From Palsa-504 sp963787645 (lineage in GTDB: Bacteria > Actinomycetota > Actinomycetes > Streptosporangiales > Streptosporangiaceae), in NCBI GenBank assembly GCA_963787645.1, contig CAWBDS010000002.1, positions 930,001-994,000 on the forward strand: a stretch of DNA of 64,000 bases, read 5' to 3'. Made by a program: the position numbers and the translations under genes. Positions 27,192-34,347 of this stretch are shown here, piece after piece. Position 1 is the stretch's first letter; every line of letters starts with the position of its first letter. The notes under the pieces are model-generated. The model saw only the letters and a program-made list of their open reading frames with translations. It searched no databases and was not told the DNA's origin.

Positions 27192-28130
27192 TCAAGGTTC
27201 TGGGCAAATCGGTGGGTCACGGTCGCGCGCCCCGGGCAGCCAGGTGGCGGCGATGCCGCCCAGGATGAGAACACCGCCCAGGGCTAGGCTGGCCGACGGC
27301 CGCTCGCCGAGCAGCGCCACCGCACCGGCCACGCTGACCAGCGGCTCCAGGTACAGCAGCAGTCCGACTCGCGAGCCCGGCAAGCGGACCACGGCCAGGT
27401 TCCAGGCCAGCATGCCCACCACGTTGCTGCCGACGGCCAGGAACGCGAGCTCACCCCAGGCCGCGGCGGGCAGCCGGCCGAGCTGGCCCGGCACCACCGT
27501 CCCGGCGAAGGCAAGGTAAAACACGCTGCCCGCCACCGTGGACGCCGCCGTGGCCGGGACCGGGCCGCAGGCCTGGCTGAGCGGCCGGAGCATCAGCGTG
27601 TACGCGGCGAACAGCAAGGTGCCCAGGGCGACCAGGCCCACCCCGGCCAGCTCGCGGCCGCCGCCGCGTCCCGACAGGACGCCGGGACCGGCCAGCACGG
27701 CCACCCCGGCCAGCGCCACCGCCGCGCCGGCCCAGGAACGTCGGCTCACCCGCTCGCCCAGGAAGGCCACGGCCAGCAGCAGCAGCCAGACCGGCTCGCT
27801 GGCCAGCACCAGCCCGGCGGTGGCGGCCGGCACCCAGCGCAGCCCGAACGTGACCGGCAGGTTGTAGCCGACCATGCCCACCAGCCCCGCGACGATCAGC
27901 CGCGGAAGATGCTGCCGCCCGGGCCCGCGCAGCACTGGCCCGCACCACGGCAGCAGCACGAGCGCGGCCACTCCCATGCGCAGCACGAGCAACGGCAGCG
28001 GCGCCAGTTGCAGGACGAGGGCCCGGGTGGCCACCGGCGCCATGCCCCAGATGACCACGGCCGCCAGCCCGGCGGTCGTCCCGGCCCCCGCGCCCGTAGC
28101 CGCCGCCCTGGCCCGTACCAGCACACGCAC
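27192..28130 (-). CDS. EamA/DMT-family ten-helix metabolite exporter
   Basis: 312 residues from a GTG at 28130. Two EamA repeats are visible, each with five hydrophobic helices: TTAGLAAVVIWGMAPVATRA and LTFGLRWVPAATAGLVLASEP-like segments in the first half, and AYTLMLRPLSQACGP with YLEPLVSVAGAVALLGERPS in the second. DMT transporters export amino acids, sugars or drugs. The upstream neighbour on the same strand is a CGNR zinc-finger regulator, a frequent partner of EamA genes. A 29-bp repeat lies 10 bases upstream of the start. Confidence 0.9.
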   Translation of the reverse strand: MRVLVRARAAATGAGAGTTAGLAAVVIWGMAPVATRALVLQLAPLPLLVLRMGVAALVLLPWCGPVLRGPGRQHLPRLIVAGLVGMVGYNLPVTFGLRWVPAATAGLVLASEPVWLLLLAVAFLGERVSRRSWAGAAVALAGVAVLAGPGVLSGRGGGRELAGVGLVALGTLLFAAYTLMLRPLSQACGPVPATAASTVAGSVFYLAFAGTVVPGQLGRLPAAAWGELAFLAVGSNVVGMLAWNLAVVRLPGSRVGLLLYLEPLVSVAGAVALLGERPSASLALGGVLILGGIAATWLPGARDRDPPICPEP

Positions 28131-28139
28131 AAGGCTGCC

Positions 28140-28168
28140 GTAATAGTCTTATGCAGTTCAACCATTAC
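28140..28168 (+). repeat. 29-bp repeat, copy 1 (upstream of EamA gene)
   Basis: A 29-base element starting GTAAT, with the core CTTATGCAGTTC and ending ATTAC. It recurs in opposite orientation at 28694-28722 with 23 of 29 positions identical, including the ends and the 12-base core. This copy lies 10-38 bases upstream of the EamA start. Read on the plus strand it contains ATG CAG TTC AAC CAT TAC ATC TAG, which mimics the first codons of the CGNR gene. Confidence 0.75.
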
Positions 28169-28183
28169 ATCTAGGCCGAACGG

Positions 28184-28711
28184 TCAAGCCGCTGGCCGCT
28201 GCCGGCGCCGGTGGTTGGCCACGTTGACCTGGTTGGCGCAGCGCAGCGAACAGAACCGGCGCCGCCCGTTGCGCGAGACGTCCAGGAACGCGGTCGCGCA
28301 CTCCGCGCGCTGGCAGACCCGCAGCCGGAAGCCCGAGCCGTCGTCGATGACGTGCGCCAGCCCGCCCGCGGTCAGCGCCCGCACCCGGGCCGCCAGCCCG
28401 GCCCGGACCGGCGCGTAGTGAAGGTGAAAGGGCAGGTCCTCGGTATGGCGGACCAGCCGGGGGCGGCAGTCGGCGGCGATCAGCAGCGCGCCGGCCCGCT
28501 GCGCCCGCTCGGCCTCGGTGCCGGCCTCGAAGACCGTCCGCAGGCACCCGGCCCACGGCTCGAGCGCCCGTACCTGCCGCCAGCTCACGGTCGGCTCGTG
28601 CACGTCGTACCCAGCCAGCACCGCCGCCAGAGCGGCCGGTTCCGGGCGCGGATTATTCGCCATCCAGCAGGCAATATGCGCCCCAGCCGCCATGTAAGTA
28701 TCGAACTGCAT
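28184..28711 (-). CDS. ABATE/CGNR zinc-finger regulator
   Basis: 175 residues. The N-terminal two thirds fit the ABATE domain, a presumed ligand sensor, and the C-terminal part is the CGNR zinc finger: RVCQRAECATAFLD followed by RRRFCSLRCANQVNVANHRR, with four cysteines and basic helix for DNA contact. Such proteins are transcription regulators in actinobacteria. The start codon lies inside copy 2 of the 29-bp repeat, and copy 1 lies before the EamA exporter gene, so both genes may be controlled by this protein. Confidence 0.9.
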   Translation of the reverse strand: MQFDTYMAAGAHIACWMANNPRPEPAALAAVLAGYDVHEPTVSWRQVRALEPWAGCLRTVFEAGTEAERAQRAGALLIAADCRPRLVRHTEDLPFHLHYAPVRAGLAARVRALTAGGLAHVIDDGSGFRLRVCQRAECATAFLDVSRNGRRRFCSLRCANQVNVANHRRRQRPAA

Positions 28712-28722
28712 AAGCCAATTAC
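28694..28722 (-). repeat. 29-bp repeat, copy 2 (overlaps the CGNR gene start)
   Basis: The inverted partner of 28140-28168. The ATG of the CGNR gene (28711-28709) sits in its core (CTTATGCAGTTC). The two copies face each other across the CGNR gene, as expected either for a regulator's duplicated operators or for a duplicated gene start. Confidence 0.75.
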
Positions 28723-28778
28723 AGCGTTAATTCCGCCCCGTTCAGGGCATCGCAAGCCGGGGGCTTTACCGTAGTGTC

Positions 28779-29399
28779 ATGCGCGGGGTGCCGTGGTGGG
28801 GAGTAATCTCCGCGGTCGCGGCTCCGGTGCTGCTGACCGGCGGGTGGACGGTGGCGGCCGGACTGCAGCCGCACTACGATCCGGTGATCAACACGGTGAG
28901 CACGCTGGCCGCGGTCGGCGCGACCGACCGGTGGGTCATGAGCCTGGTGTTCGTGCTGGTCGGCGCCTGCTACATCGTCACCGCGCTGGCGCTGCGGCCC
29001 GCGCGGGCCACCGGGCGGCTGCTGCTGGCCGGCGGCGCGATCGCGGGCATGCTGGTCGCGGCCTTCCCCGAACACCCCGGCGGCTTCGGCTCGGTCCCGC
29101 ACTTCATCTTCGCTTCGATCGGCTTCGCCGGGCTGACCTTCTGGCCCGTCGCCGCGGTCAAGCGGGGCGACGCCATCCCGTGGGGCCTGCGTGCCACGCA
29201 GGCGGCCACGGCCGTCGCGGTGCAGTTCGCGCTGCTGGCCTGGTTCGGCGCCGAGCTCATCCTGGGCGCCCATCAGGTCGGCGTGGCCGAGCGGGTCATG
29301 GGCGCCGCGCAGGCGACCTGGCCGCTGACCGTGGCCCTGTCCTGCTGCCTTCCGGTGAGGGTCAGGGCCCCGGAGGCTCACCAGACCAGCACCGCGTAG
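28779..29399 (+). CDS. DUF998 family membrane protein
   Basis: 206 residues with six predicted membrane helices, including GVISAVAAPVLLTGGWTVA, the conserved NTVSTLAAVGATDRWVMSL loop and the PEHPGGFGSVPHFIFASIGF segment typical of DUF998. The family is common in actinobacteria and of unknown function. The last 22 bases overlap the end of the convergent membrane protein gene. Confidence 0.85.
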   Translation: MRGVPWWGVISAVAAPVLLTGGWTVAAGLQPHYDPVINTVSTLAAVGATDRWVMSLVFVLVGACYIVTALALRPARATGRLLLAGGAIAGMLVAAFPEHPGGFGSVPHFIFASIGFAGLTFWPVAAVKRGDAIPWGLRATQAATAVAVQFALLAWFGAELILGAHQVGVAERVMGAAQATWPLTVALSCCLPVRVRAPEAHQTSTA

Positions 29400-29959
29400 G
29401 CCGCGGCCGCGGCCAGCGCGCCGAGCAGCGAGCCCGCCACCACCTGGGCCACGGTGTGGTCCTTGACCTCCACCCGGGCCCAGCCGAGCACCGCGACCAG
29501 CCCGTAGCCGAGCAGCACCAGCGGCCCGTAAGTCAAGGCCAAGATGGCCACCGAACCAGCCGCCACCGCGCAGTGGATCGAGATCTTCCACACCGTGGTG
29601 ATCACGGCCAGCACCGCCACACTGCCCAGCATGAAGGCCAGGTAACCGGTCAGCAGGCGCGGCGCGCCGAGGACCAGCAGCAGGATCAGCCCGGCCGCGA
29701 CCGACGCGGTGATGAAGGCCAGCACCAGCAGCCGCGGGCGCCGCGCGCCCACATTCCGGTCGCTCCACCGCCCGCGGCGGACACCGCGGCTGATGAACAA
29801 CGTCGGCAGCACCGCGGTGAACAGCGCGGCCAGCAATCCCCAGCCGATCCCCGCCCGCCCATCGGCGTGCCAGCCGATCGCGACCACGGTGACGATCAGC
29901 CAGTTCTTGGGCTCCAGCCAGTATGTGCACCGCCGGGCCCAGGCTTGACGCGCGCCCAT
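29378..29959 (-). CDS. PAP2-like integral membrane protein
   Basis: 193 residues with about six helices. The order KISIHCAVAAGSVAIL then GWARVEVKDHTVAQVVAGSLLG resembles the second and third motifs of PAP2 phosphatases (S-x-H and the S-R-x5-H-x3-D pattern), with the S-R pair altered to A-R and the final aspartate replaced by alanine. It could be a degenerate member acting on isoprenoid phosphates or a non-catalytic relative. It is divergent from the HpaB-type gene with only 23 bases between the starts. Confidence 0.6.
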   Translation of the reverse strand: MGARQAWARRCTYWLEPKNWLIVTVVAIGWHADGRAGIGWGLLAALFTAVLPTLFISRGVRRGRWSDRNVGARRPRLLVLAFITASVAAGLILLLVLGAPRLLTGYLAFMLGSVAVLAVITTVWKISIHCAVAAGSVAILALTYGPLVLLGYGLVAVLGWARVEVKDHTVAQVVAGSLLGALAAAAAYAVLVW

Positions 29960-29982
29960 GGCCAGAAGGTACCGTCCCCGAT

Positions 29983-31425
29983 ATGGCGGCGCGAAGCGGC
30001 AGGCAGTTTCTCGAGCGGCTGTCCGCCGCCCGCGTGCACGTCGAGGTCCAGGGCCAGACGGTAACCGGGCACGTCAACGACCATCCCGCCTTCCGCAACG
30101 TGATCCGCAGCTACGCCGGCCTGTACGACATGCAGCACGATCCCGCCCACCGTGACGTGCTCACCTACCCCTCGCCTAAGACCGGCAACCCGGTCGCCAC
30201 CTCTTTCCTGATCCCAAAGGCTCCGCAGGACCTGGACCAGCGGCTGCGGGCGTTCAAGCTCTGGGCCGACCGCTCGTTCGGCATGCTGGGCCGGACTCCG
30301 GACTACCTGAACAGCGCGCTGATGGCGCTGGCCTCGGCCGCCGACTGGTTCGCCCAGGCCGACCCGGCCTTCGCCCGCAACATCACCGCCTACTACGAGC
30401 AGGTCCGCGAGGACGACCTGCTGTGCACGCATACGCTCATCCCGCCGCAGGCCAACCGGGCCGTCTCCGGCAGCCAGCAGGCCGGCGGCACGCTGATGGC
30501 CCACATCGTCAAGCAGGACGACAACGGCATCGTCATCAAGGGCGCCCGGATGCTCGCCACCATCGGCCCGTTCGCCGATGAACTGCTCGTGTTCCCCTCG
30601 ACGGTCCTGCGCAACACCCCAGAAGACAAGCAGTACGCCTTCGCCTGCGCGATCCCCAACGACGCTCCCGGACTGCGCTACCTGGCCCGCGAGCCCCTCG
30701 ACTACGGCCGCGATCACCCGCTCGGGTCCCGGTTCGAGGAGCCCGACGCGGTCGTGGTGTTCGACGACGTGCACGTGCCCTACGAACGCTGCTTCGCGCT
30801 CGGCGATCCCGAGCTGTGCAACGGCTTCTACACCCGGACCTCGGCTGTGGTGCACATGACCCACCAGGTGATCGCGCGCACCACGGCCAAGACCGAATAC
30901 CTGCTGGGCCTGGTCAGCCTGCTCACCGAAGCCATCGGCATCGAGCAGTTCGGCCACGTCCAGGCCGACGTCGCCGAGGTCATCACCACGCTGGAGATGC
31001 TCCGCGCGTTCGGCCGCGCGGCCCAGGCCGACGCGGAGCCGAACGAGTTCGGCGTGCTCACCCCGGCCTGGGCTCCGCTGAACGCGGCCCGCAACCTGTA
31101 TCCCCGGCTCTACCAGCGCTTTCCCGAGATCTTGCGCAAGCTCGGCGCGTCCGGCCTGATGGCCACGCCCACGCCGGCCGACGTGACCGGACCGGCGGCC
31201 GCCGACATCGAGACCTACCTGCAGTCCGCCACGCTGGGCGGCGCCGAGCGGGTCGCTTTGTTCCGGCTGGTCTGGGACACCTGCATGTCGGCCTTCGCCG
31301 GCCGGCAGGCGCTGTACGAGTACTACTTTTTCGGCGACCCGGTCCGGACGGCGGGCGCGTACGTGGCCAGCTACGACCGCGAGCCCGCCAAGGCCGCCGT
31401 CCGCGCCTTCCTCCAGCGCCCCTGA
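29983..31425 (+). CDS. 4-hydroxyphenylacetate 3-monooxygenase (HpaB) family FADH2-dependent oxygenase
   Basis: About 480 residues from the ATG at 29983; a frame extending 20 codons upstream would cross the divergent gene start. The HpaB fold is seen in SGRQFLERLSAARVHVEVQG, CTHTLIPPQANRAVSG, GIVIKGARMLATIGPFADEL, VVVFDDVHVPYERCFALGD and MATPTPADVTGPAAADIETY. These enzymes ortho-hydroxylate phenols with FADH2 supplied by a separate reductase, which is not seen here. Its position just before the aryl-CoA ligase region suggests a role in aromatic breakdown. The exact substrate is unknown. Confidence 0.9.
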   Translation: MAARSGRQFLERLSAARVHVEVQGQTVTGHVNDHPAFRNVIRSYAGLYDMQHDPAHRDVLTYPSPKTGNPVATSFLIPKAPQDLDQRLRAFKLWADRSFGMLGRTPDYLNSALMALASAADWFAQADPAFARNITAYYEQVREDDLLCTHTLIPPQANRAVSGSQQAGGTLMAHIVKQDDNGIVIKGARMLATIGPFADELLVFPSTVLRNTPEDKQYAFACAIPNDAPGLRYLAREPLDYGRDHPLGSRFEEPDAVVVFDDVHVPYERCFALGDPELCNGFYTRTSAVVHMTHQVIARTTAKTEYLLGLVSLLTEAIGIEQFGHVQADVAEVITTLEMLRAFGRAAQADAEPNEFGVLTPAWAPLNAARNLYPRLYQRFPEILRKLGASGLMATPTPADVTGPAAADIETYLQSATLGGAERVALFRLVWDTCMSAFAGRQALYEYYFFGDPVRTAGAYVASYDREPAKAAVRAFLQRP

Positions 31426-31493
31426 CCGGCGCGCCGTCTGCCCAGACCCGGACATACGAGCTAGGATCACAGCAAGTCGCCGGCGGAGGAGAT

Positions 31494-31691
31494 ATGAGCA
31501 AGGGGACGCTGATCCTGTTTTTGTGGCTGATCATCGGTGCCGCCGCCGCTGGTCAGCGCGGTTACTTCGGCGCCTCCAACTTCGGCTGCACCCAGGGCGC
31601 GACGGTGGCGGTAACCATCGCCGCGGGCCCGCTCAACTACATCGGCCTGGACCCCAAGGTCGGCTGCACCACCCCCAGACCCAGCAGCTGA
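31494..31691 (+). CDS. 65-residue membrane microprotein (paralogue of 17928-18125)
   Basis: ATG at 31494 with GGAGGAG five to ten bases upstream. The sequence starts MSKGTLILFLWLIIGAAAAG, continues with QRGYFGASNFGC, then TIAAGPLNYIGLDPKVGC and ends PRPSS. Length, helix, glycine motif and two cysteines match the copy at 17928. It follows the HpaB-type gene by 68 bases. Function unknown. An inverted repeat (31734-31778) lies downstream as a likely terminator. Confidence 0.8.
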   Translation: MSKGTLILFLWLIIGAAAAGQRGYFGASNFGCTQGATVAVTIAAGPLNYIGLDPKVGCTTPRPSS

Positions 31692-31733
31692 GCTCCTGCC
31701 CCGGTACTGGTCTCACGGTACTGACCGCACGCA

Positions 31734-31778
31734 CCACGGCCCGTTCCGCCAAAAATATTTATGCCGAACGGACCGTGG
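31734..31778. terminator. Imperfect hairpin with A/T-rich loop between convergent genes
   Basis: CCACGGCCCGTTCCGC (31734-31749) and GCCGAACGGACCGTGG (31763-31778) pair at 14 of 16 positions around a loop of A and T. It lies between the small membrane protein and the minus-strand ligase and can end both transcripts. A close match to its left arm (CACCACGGCCCGTTC plus an A-rich stretch) occurs in the 3' end of the acetyltransferase gene near 50155-50190. Confidence 0.6.
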
Positions 31779-31779
31779 C

Positions 31780-33414
31780 TTAATGCGGCGAGGACCGGTG
31801 TCTGTCCTCGGCGAGCTGGCGCAGGCGGTAGCGCTGGGTCTTGCCGGTGATGGTCTTGGGCAGCTCGGCCACGAACTCGATGACCCGCGGGTACTTGTAC
31901 GGGGCGATGGACTGCTTGGCGTAGTCCTGCAGTTCGGCGGCCTTGTCCCGGCCGGCCACGGCCGGATCGCGGAGCACTACGTAGGCCTGGACGATCATGC
32001 CCCGGTCGGCGTCCGGCGCGCCGATCACCGCTACCTCGAGCACATCCGGGTGGCCGAGCAGGGCCTCCTCGACCTCGGGCCCGGCGATGTTGTATCCGGC
32101 CGAGATGATCATGTCGTCGCTGCGGGCCTGGTACCAGTAGTAACCGTCGGCGTCGCGGATGTAGGTGTCGCCGGTGATGTTCCAGCCGTGCTGCACGTAG
32201 ACGCTCTGGCGCGGGTCGGACAGGTAGCGGCAGCCGGTCGGGCCCTTGACCGCCAGTCGGCCCGGCTCACCGTCGGGAACCGGCGCGCCGTCCTCGTCCA
32301 AGATCGTCGCCTGGTAGCCGGGCACCGCCTTCCCGGTCGAGCCGGGACGGATGTCGTCGTCGGCGGCGCCGATGAAGATGTGCAGCATCTCGGTCGAGCC
32401 GATGCCGTCCATGATCGCGATACCGGTGGCGTCGTGGAACTGCTCCCATACCGACTTCGGCAGCGTCTCCCCGGCCGAGATGCAGCGCCGCAGGTTCTTC
32501 AGCGACGACGCCTTCCCGGCGGCCAGCATGGCCCGGTAGGCGGTCGGCGCGGTAGCCAGCACGGTGACGCCGTGGGCCGCGACCGCGTCGGCCAGCTCGC
32601 CGGGGGTAGCTCGCTCGATGAGCAGGGTCGAAGCGCCGGCCCGCAGCGGGTACAGCAGCTCGCAGCCCAGCCCGAAGGTGAAGCCGAGCGGGGGCGTGCC
32701 GGCGAACACGTCGTCGCGGTGCGGCTTGATCAGGTAGTGAGCGTAGGTGTCACAGGTGGCCAGCACGTCCCGGTGAAAGTGCATGGCCACCTTGGGCTGG
32801 CCGGTGGTGCCGGAGGTGGAGGCGAGCATGGCCACGTCGTCGGCGGCGGCCAGCACCGGGGTGAACGCGCCGTCCTGGGCCGCGCAGCGGGCGGCCAGGT
32901 CATCGGAGCCGTCGCCGCCGTAAAGCACGGTGGCCAGCCCCGGCGCGCCCGCGGCCAGGTCGTCGGCGATGCGGTGGTCGCAGATGGCCACGCTCGGCTC
33001 GGTCAGCCCGGTGATGGTGGCGATCTCCCGGGCGCGCAGCAAGGCCATGGTGGTCACCGCTACCCCGCCCGCCTTGGTCACGCCCAGCCAGGCCGCGGCG
33101 AGCCACGGACTGTTCGGGCCGCGCAGCAGGACCCGGTTGCCCGGCTGGAGGCCGAAGTCCTCGGTCAGCACCTGGGCGATCTGGTTGGTCCGGCGGACCG
33201 TCTCGCCGTAGGTCCAGGTCTCGGTCGGGGAGCGCAGGCACGGCCGGTCCGCCCCCTCGCGAGCGGCGGTCACGTCGAGCAGCTCCGCGGCGCAGTTCAG
33301 CCGCTCGGGGTAACGGAGCTGCGGGAGGTCGTACAGGAACTCCGGCCACTGATCCTGCGGGGGCAGCCGGTCACGGCAAAAGGTATCGCCATACGCCGAA
33401 GGGGAGAGCCGCAT
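31780..33414 (-). CDS. Aryl-CoA ligase (2-aminobenzoate/benzoate-CoA ligase type)
   Basis: 544 residues of the ANL superfamily. The opening (FCRDRLPPQDQWPEFLYDLP, then YPERLNCAAELLD) is characteristic of actinobacterial 2-aminobenzoate- and benzoate-CoA ligases. The P-loop LASTSGTTGQPKVAMHFHRD, the MDGIGSTEMLHIF motif and the hinge/C-domain (YNIAGPEVEEALLGHPDVLE) with KTITGKTQRYRL at the end are all intact. It would activate an aromatic acid to its CoA thioester with ATP. The fused aminobenzoyl-CoA-type monooxygenase 5.5 kb away points to anthranilate, with salicylate or benzoate as alternatives. Confidence 0.85.
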   Translation of the reverse strand: MRLSPSAYGDTFCRDRLPPQDQWPEFLYDLPQLRYPERLNCAAELLDVTAAREGADRPCLRSPTETWTYGETVRRTNQIAQVLTEDFGLQPGNRVLLRGPNSPWLAAAWLGVTKAGGVAVTTMALLRAREIATITGLTEPSVAICDHRIADDLAAGAPGLATVLYGGDGSDDLAARCAAQDGAFTPVLAAADDVAMLASTSGTTGQPKVAMHFHRDVLATCDTYAHYLIKPHRDDVFAGTPPLGFTFGLGCELLYPLRAGASTLLIERATPGELADAVAAHGVTVLATAPTAYRAMLAAGKASSLKNLRRCISAGETLPKSVWEQFHDATGIAIMDGIGSTEMLHIFIGAADDDIRPGSTGKAVPGYQATILDEDGAPVPDGEPGRLAVKGPTGCRYLSDPRQSVYVQHGWNITGDTYIRDADGYYWYQARSDDMIISAGYNIAGPEVEEALLGHPDVLEVAVIGAPDADRGMIVQAYVVLRDPAVAGRDKAAELQDYAKQSIAPYKYPRVIEFVAELPKTITGKTQRYRLRQLAEDRHRSSPH

Positions 33415-33498
33415 CTGGCCGCACTTCCTCGTGTCCCGTAGGGTAGATCACCAGTATTTACCTTTTATGACGGCAGTCAAGAGATCGCCATACCGGGA

Positions 33499-34335
33499 GT
33501 GCCCGAGATGAGTCCGTACCGTGCTTCGGCCCCGCTGACCAGCCACTGGGAGCATTTCCGGTTCGAGCTGGACGACGGCGTGGCCGCCGTGACCCTGGAC
33601 CGGCCGGACAAGCTCAACGCGCTCACCTTCGAAGCGTACGCCGACCTGCGCGACCTGCTCGCCGAGCTCCCGCAGCGCGGCGACGTGCGGGTCCTGGTCG
33701 TGCGGGGCAGCGGCCGGGCGTTCTGCTCGGGCGGGGACGTCAACGAGATCATCGGCGCTACCTTGTCCATGTCCCCGGATCAGCTGCTGGCCTTCACTCG
33801 GATGACCGGCGAGGTCATCCGGAGCATGCGTGAATGCCCGGTGCCGATCATCGCGGCCGTGCACGGCATGGCGGCTGGGGCCGGCTCGGTGATCGCGCTG
33901 GCCGCCGACTTCCGGGTCTGCACCCCGGCGGCCCGGTTCGCGTTCCTGTTCACCAAGGTCGGGCTGTCCGGCGCGGACATGGGCGCGGCCTACCTGCTGC
34001 CCCGGCTGGTCGGCCTGGGCCACGCGACCCGGCTGCTGATGCTCGGCGACACGATCAACGCCGAGGAGGCGGACCGGATCGGGCTGGTCTCCTCGCTGGT
34101 GCAGGCCGATGAGCTCGATGCCGCCGTGGCCGGGCTGGCCCGGCGCCTGGCCTCCGGGCCCACCCAGGCCTACGCGCAGACCAAGGCGCTGCTGACCCGC
34201 GAACAGGACATGAGCCTGTCGGCCGCGGTCGAGCTCGAGGCGATGACCCAGGCGCTGCTGATGAAGGGCCAGGACTACGCCGAGTTCCACGCCGCGTTCA
34301 ACGCCGGCCGCCAACCCCGATGGCAGGGCCGCTAA
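33499..34335 (+). CDS. Crotonase-family protein lacking both hydratase glutamates
   Basis: 278 residues from GTG 33499 (275 from the ATG nine bases later). The crotonase fold is clear: VAAVTLDRPDKLNALTFEAY, the oxyanion-hole segment GRAFCSGGDVNEI and VHGMAAGAGSVIALAADFRV. The two catalytic glutamates of enoyl-CoA hydratase are absent: the GGGCE-type position reads GAGSV and the P-E position reads FTK. Instead there is SGADMGAAYLLPRLVG with an aspartate, more like ring-cleaving or isomerase crotonases. It is divergent from the ligase gene, sharing an 84-base promoter region. A C-C hydrolase or isomerase role in ring opening is inferred. Confidence 0.82.
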   Translation: MPEMSPYRASAPLTSHWEHFRFELDDGVAAVTLDRPDKLNALTFEAYADLRDLLAELPQRGDVRVLVVRGSGRAFCSGGDVNEIIGATLSMSPDQLLAFTRMTGEVIRSMRECPVPIIAAVHGMAAGAGSVIALAADFRVCTPAARFAFLFTKVGLSGADMGAAYLLPRLVGLGHATRLLMLGDTINAEEADRIGLVSSLVQADELDAAVAGLARRLASGPTQAYAQTKALLTREQDMSLSAAVELEAMTQALLMKGQDYAEFHAAFNAGRQPRWQGR

Positions 34336-34347
34336 CCCTTCTAGGCT

